IMG/VR virus record: IMGVR_UViG_3300033149_002500 | Location: 1-21,963 of that record | DNA length: 21,963 nt | Source of the DNA: a virus | Direction: 5' to 3' (one strand) | Made by a program: the position numbers and the translations under genes | Notes under the pieces: model-generated | The model's database searches: none | What the model was told of the DNA's origin: nothing | Seen by the model: the letters and a program-made list of their open reading frames with translations, nothing else | Part shown: piece by piece, positions 14,901 through 20,604 of the stretch | Layout of the letters: each line of letters begins with the position of its first letter | How positions within the stretch are numbered: position 1 is the stretch's first letter

Positions 14901-15133
14901 AGGTTTTCTTTTAGCCATTGTTGTAAGAAGTTCTCAATATCTTTTTTAAATTCTTTCGCCCATTTATCTTTTATCTTTGATTTTGTTTTTAGGTTTCCTT
15001 TACTTGTAAAAAATCGTTTGGCATTATAGAAATTATTACTCCAAATATCCCATAAAGTTATCCCTTCCTTAATTTTCTTTTCGTGAGTTTCTTCTATTTT
15101 CTCTTTAATTGTTTTCTTTTGTTTTTTAGGCAT
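14897..15133 (-). CDS. Basic helical small protein, unknown function (78 aa)
   Basis: Not recognised. The N-terminus is strongly Lys/Glu-rich (KKQKKTIKEKIEETHEKKIK). A central aromatic stretch follows (ITLWDIWSNNFYNAKRFF), then a basic helix and a terminal amphipathic helix (KDIENFLQQWLKENL). High positive charge suggests contact with nucleic acid or an acidic partner, inferred from composition only. Its last codons lie inside the 23-nt repeat and its TGA overlaps the next ATG. Confidence 0.6.
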   Translation of the reverse strand: MPKKQKKTIKEKIEETHEKKIKEGITLWDIWSNNFYNAKRFFTSKGNLKTKSKIKDKWAKEFKKDIENFLQQWLKENL

Positions 15134-15139
15134 AGTTAA

Positions 15140-15382
15140 CTAATTTTTTAAATACTTATCTATTATTTTTTCACAAGCCTTTAAAAATTCTTTCTTTAAA
15201 ATTTTTTTGGGCATTCTTATCATTCCTTCTTTCATAGGATTTCCAATTAAATCCGAAATCACAAAATCGCAATACCATCTTCTCTCATATTTATCTATTC
15301 TTTCAATTGAAAGACGATAAATTTTTACATTTACAAATTCTTTCTCTACCTCCTTTTTAATTGTTTTCTTTTCTTTTTCCAT
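15140..15382 (-). CDS. Small alpha/beta protein, unknown function (80 aa)
   Basis: No family recognised. After a Lys/Glu-rich lead (MEKEKKTIKKEVEKEF) comes a beta section (VNVKIYRLSIERI, RRWYCDFVISDLIGNPM), then EGMIRMPKKILKKEF and a C-terminal helix (LKACEKIIDKYLKN). The strands followed by a basic helix could be a small nucleic-acid-binding fold, but no diagnostic residue is visible. Six bases separate it from the next downstream gene, so it is in the same transcript. Confidence 0.6.
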   Translation of the reverse strand: MEKEKKTIKKEVEKEFVNVKIYRLSIERIDKYERRWYCDFVISDLIGNPMKEGMIRMPKKILKKEFLKACEKIIDKYLKN

Positions 15383-15409
15383 AAAAATTTATCTGTAAAA
15401 ATTTACCTG

Positions 15410-15790
15410 CTAATTTTCTCCACAATTTTTCCAATCTTTAACCAACTTACTAACAACTGAAAGTGCTTCAGACAAAACCCTCTCTTCTATCTTGCGTTTC
15501 GCCTTCATCGCTTCCTGACGACTTCTAAAAATCAAACTATTTGAAACTTTTATTATTATATTGTCTTTTTTAACCATCACCTTAGAAATATCTATATACC
15601 CTTCCGCTGGACAAACAAAAAAACACTCCCAAACACCACACGGATAAACAAAATCAGTATGATTTATAAAAGATATTTCCTCTATTATTCTCCTATCAGA
15701 AGATAAATGCCAAGGCAAAACACAATACACCTTATCTCCAATTTTTAATTCTTCTCTTTTTGGCATAGTTTTTAATTTTTTAATATTCAT
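15410..15790 (-). CDS. Beta-rich protein of unknown function (126 aa)
   Basis: Not recognised. The region around residues 18-45 (IGDKVYCVLPWHLSSDRRI) has the look of a small SH3-like barrel start (I-G-D-x-V-Y), continuing with FVYPCGVWECFFVCPAEGY and a strand DNIIIKVSNSLIFRSRQ. The last ~35 residues form a helix (AMKAKRKIEERVLSEALSVV) and a polar tail. Three cysteines cluster near the middle without CxxC spacing. The ATG at 15790 overlaps the stop of the zinc-ribbon gene; a second ATG at 15766 (MPKREELK) is possible. Confidence 0.6.
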   Translation of the reverse strand: MNIKKLKTMPKREELKIGDKVYCVLPWHLSSDRRIIEEISFINHTDFVYPCGVWECFFVCPAEGYIDISKVMVKKDNIIIKVSNSLIFRSRQEAMKAKRKIEERVLSEALSVVSKLVKDWKNCGEN

Positions 15791-15953
15791 ACTCTATAAA
15801 AATTCTTTTACATTTCGGACAATAATGAATATGTCCAACCCCCCGATCAGCCCGCCAAGGCAATCTTTTTAGTGGTCGCATTGAACATTTACATTTTTTA
15901 CAATGATAATGTCCATAAATTGGTTCTTTATCTATATCTTTTTCTTTTTTCAT
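15780..15953 (-). CDS. Zinc-ribbon miniprotein (57 aa)
   Basis: Short gene below the usual size cut-off. ATG at 15953, TAA at 15780, overlapping the 126-aa gene by 11 bp. The product has HYHCKKCKCS near residues 15-24 and HIHYCPKCKR near 41-50, two CxxC knuckles with extra histidines, about 24 residues apart. This is a clear four-ligand zinc ribbon. Between the knuckles is a basic segment (RPLKRLPWRADRG), suggesting nucleic-acid binding. The upstream DNA holds a G-rich tract on the coding strand (15972-15985). Confidence 0.7.
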   Translation of the reverse strand: MKKEKDIDKEPIYGHYHCKKCKCSMRPLKRLPWRADRGVGHIHYCPKCKRIFIEYEY

Positions 15954-15995
15954 ATTATTTTAATTTTTAATCCCACCCACCACCCTTTTTCATTC

Positions 15996-16193
15996 TTACT
16001 CCTCTTTTGTTTCAGGTTCTTGTGAAGTTTCTTCGGTCTCTTCTGTTTCGGTTTCTTCCTCTGGAGTTTCTTCGGTTTCCGAAGTTTCAGGAGTTTCTGG
16101 AGTTTCTTGCATTTCATCAGGATATTTTTCAGGTTCAGGAGTGTCTACGGTTTGGTCTTCTGTCGGAGGCACTTGGTTTTTTAATTCAATCAT
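15996..16193 (-). CDS. Highly acidic low-complexity protein (65 aa)
   Basis: The product is mostly Glu, Thr and Pro in repeats such as ETPETPETSETEETPEEE, with almost no hydrophobic residues after the first ten (MIELKNQVPP). It is certainly disordered. Negatively charged phage miniproteins can act as DNA mimics, but the low complexity and lack of order do not support a specific claim. Composition alone leaves open a spurious ORF. In favour of a gene are the ATG, the tight fit between neighbours and an AAGGTCG motif 32 nt upstream, two bases after the preceding stop. Confidence 0.5.
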   Translation of the reverse strand: MIELKNQVPPTEDQTVDTPEPEKYPDEMQETPETPETSETEETPEEETETEETEETSQEPETKEE

Positions 16194-16234
16194 ATTCTTT
16201 TAATTTTAATTTTTAATAATATTGCCGACCTTTT

Positions 16235-16435
16235 TTATTTTGTTTTCTCATAATTTAAATTTTCTTTTTCTTTAATCACAAGCATTTCTTCACAATCAAA
16301 ATTCTCTTTCAAAACTTTTAAAATCTTGCTTCTTATCTTTAACTGCGACATAAAAACCAAGCAATCTTTGATAAAAATATCGTCTCCATCTTTTCCGTTC
16401 TCTTTTAATTTTCTTAATTCTTCTTTATTTGACAT
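16235..16435 (-). CDS. Small helical protein, unknown function (66 aa)
   Basis: No family recognised. Polar N-terminus (MSNKEELRKLKENGKDGDD), then IFIKDCLVFMSQLKIRSKIL and VLKENFDCEEMLVIKEKENL: probably two helices and a strand. It is the first gene after an 80-nt gap holding a -10-like box, a palindrome and a plus-strand terminator-shaped hairpin, so it may begin its own transcript. Confidence 0.55.
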   Translation of the reverse strand: MSNKEELRKLKENGKDGDDIFIKDCLVFMSQLKIRSKILKVLKENFDCEEMLVIKEKENLNYEKTK

Positions 16436-16464
16436 TGTAATATTTTTATGTTTTTTTCGTCTTA

Positions 16465-16489
16465 ATTATAAAACTAAAGGTTGACCTTT
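16465..16489 (-). promoter_or_regulatory. -10 box with adjacent palindromic site, possible regulated promoter
   Basis: On the minus strand a perfect TATAAT (16470-16465) sits 30 nt before the ATG of the 66-aa gene. Immediately upstream is the dyad AAAGGTTGACCTTT (16476-16489, six-base arms). The -35 position is poor (GAACAA), so an activator binding the dyad could be needed, or the dyad could be an operator. Inference from layout. Confidence 0.4.
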
Positions 16490-16492
16490 GTT

Positions 16493-16517
16493 CCCGGCGT
16501 TAAGCCGGGATTTTTTT
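16493..16517 (+). terminator. Rho-independent terminator shape on the plus strand
   Basis: CCCGGC (16493-16498), a five-base loop, GCCGGG (16504-16509), A, then seven T (16511-16517). The T-tract lies 3' only on the plus strand, so it would stop rightward, antisense transcripts. No plus-strand gene is seen before it. It abuts the TAA of the minus-strand 128-aa gene. Confidence 0.65.
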
Positions 16518-16902
16518 ATCCAAAATATCCTTCTTGAGCCATTTCTTTTAATTCTCCTTCTTCCGTAATCTCCGGGATCTCTATTATCCCCACTCTATCA
16601 AAAGCCCGGTTTAATCCTTTCACCGCCTCTCTTTGCGATTTAATTCTTTTTTCCAAAGCAACTATAAACTTTGCCAATTCCTCTTTTGTTTGAGCCAAAT
16701 AATATCCCTTATCTGAAGCACAAATAGGCCAGCCATTAGTTCTTAATCTATGAATAATCGCTCTCATATCAGCTCCCTCTTTTCCGCTCCTGCGTTCTGG
16801 CAAATTTATTTCCTCTGCTAAATATTTCCCAGTAATGGGGTTTTCTTTCCCTTTATGATTTAATAATACTTTTAAAGTTTTTTTCTCGTAATAACTCAAC
16901 AT
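16516..16902 (-). CDS. Winged-helix-like phage protein, possible regulator (128 aa)
   Basis: The first ~75 residues fit a winged helix: YEKKTLKVLLNHKGKENPIT (helix 1 and turn), GKYLAEEINLPERR, GADMRAIIHRLRTNGWPICA (recognition helix), and SDKGYYLAQT (wing). The pattern of a helix, then R-x-I-I-H-x-L-R-x-x-G-x-P-I, then G-Y-Y-x-A is common in small phage proteins of replication or regulation regions. A C-terminal helix (KFIVALEKRIKSQREAVKGL) may mediate dimerisation. DNA binding is likely; whether it is a repressor or a replication accessory is unknown. It overlaps the zinc-ribbon gene upstream by 7 bp. Confidence 0.65.
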   Translation of the reverse strand: MLSYYEKKTLKVLLNHKGKENPITGKYLAEEINLPERRSGKEGADMRAIIHRLRTNGWPICASDKGYYLAQTKEELAKFIVALEKRIKSQREAVKGLNRAFDRVGIIEIPEITEEGELKEMAQEGYFG

Positions 16903-17198
16903 AGTAAATCTTTTAAATCTTTTATTCTACAATAGTTAGGCAAACTTTTAATTATCTCTTCTCTTTTTTTAATCATCTTTTTCATTTTTTTTATTTCTTC
17001 TATCGTTAATCCAATCTTTTTCCATCTTTCTGTAAGATTATTAATCTTCGCTGTTAATAAAGCCAATCTATTCGCTGCTCCACTGCACATCTTACAATAA
17101 TTCCCATACTCGTTATAATATTCTTCTGTTCCCGGCAATTTATATCCACAAGACACACAACGTTTTTTAATTTTAAATTTTATTTTTTCTTTTCTCAT
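16896..17198 (-). CDS. Zinc-ribbon plus coiled-coil protein (100 aa)
   Basis: N-terminal zinc ribbon: RCVSCGYKLPGTEEYYNEYG then NYCKMCSG, with CxxC pairs near residues 14-17 and 35-38. After this comes a helical region (ANRLALLTAKINNLTERWKK, EEIKKMKKMIKKREEIIKSL) with heptad-like spacing. Layout suggests a small DNA- or RNA-associated protein; no family named. Its leader (17199-17320) contains two tandem dyads and a long pyrimidine-rich, AT-rich stretch, so its expression may be under operator control. No SD is visible (AATCATTATG). Confidence 0.65.
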   Translation of the reverse strand: MRKEKIKFKIKKRCVSCGYKLPGTEEYYNEYGNYCKMCSGAANRLALLTAKINNLTERWKKIGLTIEEIKKMKKMIKKREEIIKSLPNYCRIKDLKDLLC

Positions 17199-17320
17199 AA
17201 TGATTTTAATTTTCTTTCTTTTTCTTTTTTATATTTTTCTTTTTCTTTTATTTTGTTTGATTAATATTTTGTTTGTGCTGTTCATTTTCGTGAACACCCC
17301 CTGTTCATTTTCGTGAACAC
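17199..17320. promoter_or_regulatory. Tandem dyads beside an AT-rich tract: operator or replication origin candidate
   Basis: Two exact copies of TGTTCATTTTCGTGAACA lie at 17279-17296 and 17302-17319, 23 bp apart in the same orientation, each a dyad with arms TGTTCA/TGAACA. Next to them, 17205-17275 is almost purely T with scattered C on the plus strand. The dyads end right at the stop codon of the winged-helix gene (17321). Tandem iterons plus an AT-rich element near an initiator-like gene is the usual layout of a theta origin; paired operators for the same protein are the alternative. Confidence 0.5.
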
Positions 17321-17710
17321 CTATATCCAACCAAGTCCTTCTATAAAAACCTTGCCATTTTTCTCTTTTTTACTGAATTCTAAATCTTTTACTTTTTCGG
17401 TTAATCTAACATACAAACTTCTATCTGGGGCTCTAAAAACTTTAATATAACCTGCTTTTTCTATTTTCTTAACCCGAGAAGTAATTGCTCCTTTACTTTT
17501 AATTCTTAACAAAGGCATTTCTTTTATCAGATGATGATAATTTATCCAAGTATAGCGATAACTTGTTCCACCCTCTTTTATTTCCAGTTGTCTAATTTTT
17601 TTATCGTCCGCCTGACACCATGCCTTTAAATAGTCCAGAATTGCCGCATCAATCAAATCTAATTTGGTTTTATTCAGTGCTACTTGGTTGATAAAAATAA
17701 AGTATTTCAT
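17321..17710 (-). CDS. Winged-helix protein, replication-initiator-like (129 aa)
   Basis: Likely DNA-binding. The sequence LIDAAILDYLKAWCQADDKKI is followed by SYRYTWINYHHLIKEMPLL, then SKGAITSRVKKIEKAGYIKV as a recognition helix and a wing (RAPDRSLYVRLTEKVKDL). This is a winged-helix pattern like the N-terminal domains of phage replication initiators and related regulators. It is shorter than full initiators, with no second domain. Two tandem dyads follow its stop codon within one base, so it may bind them; that link is inference from position. ATG start; a competing 44-aa frame overlaps the first 41 nt. Confidence 0.65.
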   Translation of the reverse strand: MKYFIFINQVALNKTKLDLIDAAILDYLKAWCQADDKKIRQLEIKEGGTSYRYTWINYHHLIKEMPLLRIKSKGAITSRVKKIEKAGYIKVFRAPDRSLYVRLTEKVKDLEFSKKEKNGKVFIEGLGWI

Positions 17711-17804
17711 AAATTATTCTACAGTGGGTTTTGTTTATTTGTCCCACCTTCAACGACTTTCTTCTGCCGTCAAATCCCAGTTCGCCGATCTCAAGCTTCT
17801 CCAT
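17670..17804 (-). CDS. Possible small ORF in a GC-rich spacer (44 aa)
   Basis: ATG at 17804 opens MEKLEIGELGFDGRRKSLKV and continues to a TAA inside the winged-helix gene. Codon choice in its first half (GAG, CTT, ATC, GGC, CTG) is richer in GC than neighbouring genes; the 100 bases 17761-17860 are 54% GC by count. Two still shorter frames (14 and 12 codons) chain into it from the end of the nuclease gene by overlapping starts and stops. The 41-nt overlap with the next gene argues against it, so this may be a remnant or a structured spacer. Confidence 0.25.
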   Translation of the reverse strand: MEKLEIGELGFDGRRKSLKVGQINKTHCRIIYEILYFYQPSSTE

Positions 17805-17862
17805 TTTCTCTAATTGCCACGTCAGCCATTAGCCGGAGAAGCCGGACGCACGAACTCGGAAA
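17711..17862 (-). other. GC-rich folded spacer between nuclease and winged-helix genes
   Basis: Inverted repeats here nest: AGTTCG with CGAACT on the outside, GCTTCTCC with GGAGAAGC inside. A separate GTGGG/CCCAC pair lies nearer the winged-helix start. Base composition differs from the flanks. It may fold as RNA between two cistrons or be the remnant of another gene. Confidence 0.4.
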
Positions 17863-18585
17863 TCATTTTTTACTCAACTCTTTTAATCTTCTTTTTAAAG
17901 TTAAGCAGGCCAGAAAAGCTTTCTTATCCTTCTCATCATCATTCAATTCAAATACTTCAAACTCTCCATCATTTTTCCCAAATCTTAAAATTAATCTTTT
18001 ATCAAACTTTTTCCCTGTTTCTTCTTCCCACGCAATCTGATATCCAGCAACTTGGAATCTCATTTCCTCATAAATCCCATTACTGCTTTTAAAATCAACC
18101 AGCAATAAATCTTTTCCCTGTTTCCCTACCGCATCTAATATCCCAGCAAATTTATATTTTCTTGAGTAAACAATTCTTTCTGATTCTAACCATTTAATCT
18201 TATGCTCTTTTTGGAACTTCAAAAAAGCAGTTATTCCATTAATCACTCTTTCATCGTCCGGCATTTCCGGTTCTTTTCCCAAAATCCAATCAGAAACCCA
18301 TTCGTGAATTAAACTTCCCACGTCCGCCGCTTCTCTTTTAATTCTCCTATATTCTTTTTTAGCTTTCTCAATTATTTCCTGAGTTATCTTTTTTTTGCCA
18401 CTATTTAGCAAATAATCTCCCATCTGATTTACAGCCCAACCCATCAAGGCCGGCGATTTATCTACCACTCCAGTAATAGCCGTAACCGATAAAAGAGGAT
18501 TTCCTTTCCCGTCGTAAAACCAATGTCTTTCATCATCAAACCTTATTAATTCTTTTCCTTTATAAAGTTTATATTCCTTTAACAT
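17863..18585 (-). CDS. PD-(D/E)XK nuclease, RecB/exonuclease-like (240 aa)
   Basis: Probable DNA exonuclease producing 3' single strands for the neighbouring annealing protein. Motifs in order: VGSLIHEW (His94) before the core, ERIVYSRKYKFAGILDAVG (Glu136, Asp151), LLLVDFKSS (Asp164, Lys166), and RFQVAGYQIAW (Gln178, Tyr182). This His, Glu, Asp, D-x-K, Q-xxx-Y series is typical of the RecB/Cas4/phage exonuclease group (PDDEXK_1). Size is normal. The SD AAGGTG sits just before the ATG, next to the TAA of the Rad52 gene (6 bp apart), so the two are co-expressed. It differs from lambda Exo and is closer in motif layout to Cas4-like nucleases; assignment by motif only. Confidence 0.82.
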   Translation of the reverse strand: MLKEYKLYKGKELIRFDDERHWFYDGKGNPLLSVTAITGVVDKSPALMGWAVNQMGDYLLNSGKKKITQEIIEKAKKEYRRIKREAADVGSLIHEWVSDWILGKEPEMPDDERVINGITAFLKFQKEHKIKWLESERIVYSRKYKFAGILDAVGKQGKDLLLVDFKSSNGIYEEMRFQVAGYQIAWEEETGKKFDKRLILRFGKNDGEFEVFELNDDEKDKKAFLACLTLKRRLKELSKK

Positions 18586-18591
18586 AGCACC

Positions 18592-19299
18592 TTATTTTTT
18601 ATTAATTTCACTATTAAGCAATGAAGCAATCAGAATTTTAGCGTGCTTTTCTGTAATCTCAAAACTATCAAGCACAATCCCAGTTCTTTTCTTTAGATCC
18701 TCTAATTTTTCCTTATCTGTCTTTCCCTTCAATCTTTTCTTTAATTCCTCAACCTTTTCTCCACCGGTTTTTATTTCCTCTTTATTATTTTCTTTCGGAG
18801 GAATAAAACCTTTATCTACCATCTGAATTTCCTTAAATTCATTCTTTCCATAAACATCAGACGCAATACCTAATTCTGAAGCACACTTTTTCAACGCATC
18901 AGTCGCTGCCGCTTTCAGATCATTTCCAAAATCCAACGGTATTTTACTTCCTCTTTTAAACTTAATATCTGCTCTCCCAAACTGTTCCTTTACAATCATC
19001 GGATTTCCTTTTTTATCTTTAATAGTCAACCTTCCCAATACCCAAACCAGATCTCCTTCTCTTCCGTGTTCTTTTATTTCAAAGTCCCACAACCAGCCAA
19101 AAACAAAATTCAAAACCTTTTTCACATAAACACCCGTAACGTATTCCCATTCACCACCACCTTTCGCTGGCCTGCGATAAATATGATTTTTCGGAGTTCT
19201 CTGCAAAATATACAGCAATTGTTCTTTTGTTAAAGGAGCAGAAACTAAACTTAAATTATTTTCTTTTGTATTTTTTTTGACAACTTTTTTAGTAGCCAT
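18592..19299 (-). CDS. Rad52/Rad22-family single-strand annealing protein (235 aa)
   Basis: Anneals complementary single strands in phage recombination. The Rad52 core runs through EWEYVTGVYVKKVLNFVFGW, WDFEIKEHG, LVWVLGRLTIKD, FGRADIKFKRGSKIPLDFGN and LKAAATDALKKCASELGI, with GNDLKAAATDALKK as the best-known signature. The C-terminal third is Lys/Glu-rich and probably a disordered protein- or DNA-contact tail. Start taken at ATG 19299 (MATKKVVKKN); an in-frame ATG at 19338 would add 13 residues but lies inside a folded element (19310-19378). Paired with the nuclease downstream, it forms a Red-like recombination module. Confidence 0.85.
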   Translation of the reverse strand: MATKKVVKKNTKENNLSLVSAPLTKEQLLYILQRTPKNHIYRRPAKGGGEWEYVTGVYVKKVLNFVFGWLWDFEIKEHGREGDLVWVLGRLTIKDKKGNPMIVKEQFGRADIKFKRGSKIPLDFGNDLKAAATDALKKCASELGIASDVYGKNEFKEIQMVDKGFIPPKENNKEEIKTGGEKVEELKKRLKGKTDKEKLEDLKKRTGIVLDSFEITEKHAKILIASLLNSEINKK

Positions 19300-19309
19300 A
19301 GTTTTTGAA

Positions 19310-19378
19310 GAGGTGAGAGCTCCGACAAGGGTATCCATAACGAAGCCCCACCGAGAGCCCTCACCTCTATACCCTTGT
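19310..19378 (-). other. Interlocked inverted repeats before the Rad52 gene
   Basis: Two inverted repeats overlap like links. ACAAGGGTAT (19325-19334) pairs with ATACCCTTGT (19369-19378), 10 bp perfect. GAGGTGAGAGCTC (19310-19322) pairs with the 13 bases from 19355 to 19367, 12 of 13. Order on the transcript is A1-B1-A2-B2, so the two hairpins exclude each other or form a pseudoknot. The B arm contains GAGGTGA, an excellent SD core, and its partner CACCTC masks it; the element ends 10 nt before the ATG at 19299. Possible translational switch. Confidence 0.6.
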
Positions 19379-19563
19379 TAATAATTAATTTGTCTATATT
19401 CGTCTTCAAGAGCATCTATCGCTCTTGCTTTCGCCAATTCTTTTTCTTTCTCTTTTTGGCGAATAATGGTGGGGATTTCTAACCTTCCAGAAACTTCTTC
19501 TCTACAATCACTACACCACTCAAATCCTTCTTCGTCAATATAAGTTGTTTTATGTTCACACAT
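19378..19563 (-). CDS. Small CxxC protein, possible zinc-binding (61 aa)
   Basis: The N-terminal half reads MCEHKTTYIDEEGFEWCSDC, giving Cys2, His4, Cys17 and Cys20: a plausible C-x-H plus CxxC zinc site. The second half is a charged helix (IIRQKEKEKELAKARAIDAL). Similar small proteins occur in phage early regions without known function. It is the second gene after the 19812-19840 promoter. Its leader has an inverted repeat (CGCCAG with CTGGCG around 19599-19631) that encloses an AAGGTCG motif, 41 nt before the ATG. Its TAA overlaps the folded element before Rad52. Confidence 0.65.
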   Translation of the reverse strand: MCEHKTTYIDEEGFEWCSDCREEVSGRLEIPTIIRQKEKEKELAKARAIDALEDEYRQINY

Positions 19564-19634
19564 ATCTTTTATCTATTAAGTTTTTAATTTGCTTTTCGCC
19601 AGCCCGACCTTTTTAAAAATAAAAACTGGCGAAC

Positions 19635-19781
19635 CTATTTTTCCTTTTTCTTTTGTTTTCTAATGTTCGCCATTAAAACTCTATTATAAAAACGATAGTA
19701 TTCTTTTTTTCTTTGCTTTAAAATTTCCCGGCACTTCGGACAAAGCTCATTATACGGAATTCTGAATTTTGGCTTTTTCAT
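19635..19781 (-). CDS. Basic CxxC miniprotein, first gene after the early promoter (48 aa)
   Basis: A gene below the usual cut-off: ATG at 19781, TAG at 19635. The product begins MKKPKFRIPYNELCPKCREI, with one CxxC knuckle, then a strongly basic helix (KQRKKEYYRFYN) and a Lys-rich end. A single knuckle could bind zinc as a dimer. Basic charge suggests nucleic-acid contact. Support for it being real is its location 24 nt after the expected start of a strong promoter. SD weak (GGAAAACT before ATG). Confidence 0.55.
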   Translation of the reverse strand: MKKPKFRIPYNELCPKCREILKQRKKEYYRFYNRVLMANIRKQKKKEK

Positions 19782-19811
19782 AGTTTTCCACAATTACTTA
19801 CTACTACTTTT

Positions 19812-19840
19812 ATATTATCAAATCCAAGACCCTTTGTCAA
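19812..19840 (-). promoter_or_regulatory. Strong sigma-70-like promoter for the early/recombination operon
   Basis: Minus strand: perfect TTGACA (19840-19835), 17-bp spacer, TAATAT (19817-19812) with an extended TG element one base upstream. Start expected near 19805, about 24 nt before the ATG of the 48-aa gene. It begins 3 bases after the T-run of the terminator at 19844-19868, so it insulates early from lysis transcription. Confidence 0.75.
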
Positions 19841-19843
19841 GCG

Positions 19844-19868
19844 AAAAGGCGTCTGATAAACAGACGCC
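19844..19868 (-). terminator. Rho-independent terminator at the end of the lysis module
   Basis: Minus strand: GGCGTCTG (19868-19861), a five-base loop, CAGACGCC (19855-19848), then TTTT (19847-19844). Perfect 8-bp stem. It follows the second holin-like gene stop by 27 nt. The T-run is short, so efficiency may be moderate. Confidence 0.75.
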
Positions 19869-19895
19869 CCGCACATATTCTATTACTTACATCTC

Positions 19896-20096
19896 TTATT
19901 CTCCTTTTCTCCATTCACGAATAGCATTTATCAAAACAGATAAAATACCAACCACCACTGGAGTTGCTTCTCCAAAGTCCAGTTTAGCCAACCCTTCTAA
20001 TAAATACAAAAGAGCAACCGCACCCCCAGCAATCAAAGCACCTTTTCCGATTTTAATTAAGCTTTCTTTATCAAATTTATTCTTTACTTGAGCCAT
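19896..20096 (-). CDS. Holin-like membrane protein (66 aa)
   Basis: Probable holin or small lysis-associated membrane protein. After a basic start (MAQVKNKFDKESLIKIG) comes a hydrophobic helix (ALIAGGAVALLYLLEGLA), a short loop with KLDFGEATP, a second helix (VVVGILSVLINAIREW), and a charged end RKGE. Two short membrane helices with a charged C-terminus is the usual small-holin layout. ATG 20096 chosen; an upstream TTG at 20114 also has a GAGAGG before it. It directly follows endolysin, supporting the role. The exact holin family is not identified. Confidence 0.68.
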   Translation of the reverse strand: MAQVKNKFDKESLIKIGKGALIAGGAVALLYLLEGLAKLDFGEATPVVVGILSVLINAIREWRKGE

Positions 20097-20168
20097 AATA
20101 CCTTTTTTCGCCAAAAACCTCTCAAAATGGCTTCTGGCTTGAATAAATTTTTAAAAACGACCTTTAAA

Positions 20169-20594
20169 TTAAATCTTAAAACTCTTTGGCAAATACTTTC
20201 TATATTTACCAAATTTATAACAAACCCAATCCATTGCCCTTCCTTTTTTAAACTGCTGGCACATAACCCTTACTGCTTTTTCAGGATTATTCAACGCTTC
20301 TTCCGGACTTATAATGTTTCTATACCACCAATCATTAAATTGACACAATCCATAATCTGTCGTGCCATCTCTGTTCCGGTTTATCGCTCTGGGATTTAAA
20401 CCGCTTTCGCATTTAATTACAGCAACCAAAATCTCTTCCCACGCTCGGCTCAATCCTTCCTCTCTGGCAATTGTCCTAATCATTATTTCCATTTCCATTC
20501 TTTCTTTCCATCTCAAAAGTTCCAGTAATCTCCTTAATAGATTTATTTTTGAAACAATTTCTTTTATTTTGTTTTTTATTTCTTTTGCTGTCAT
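20169..20594 (-). CDS. Endolysin, lytic-transglycosylase-like (141 aa)
   Basis: Cell-wall-degrading enzyme. The catalytic domain begins with ILVAVIKCESGLNPRAINRN, where Glu63 in C-E-S-G-x-N-P is the expected acid of SLT-type transglycosylases, followed by DGTTDYGLCQFN (the GLxQ motif) and a helix ending AVRVMCQQFKKG, then DWVCYKFGKY. A helical, charged N-terminal ~50 residues precede it. No signal peptide, so release depends on holins such as the two neighbours. Start set at ATG 20594; the upstream TTG at 20615 lies in a stem region. A GC-rich inverted repeat ends 10 nt before the ATG. Confidence 0.82.
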   Translation of the reverse strand: MTAKEIKNKIKEIVSKINLLRRLLELLRWKERMEMEIMIRTIAREEGLSRAWEEILVAVIKCESGLNPRAINRNRDGTTDYGLCQFNDWWYRNIISPEEALNNPEKAVRVMCQQFKKGRAMDWVCYKFGKYRKYLPKSFKI

Positions 20595-20604
20595 TTTTAT
20601 TTTT

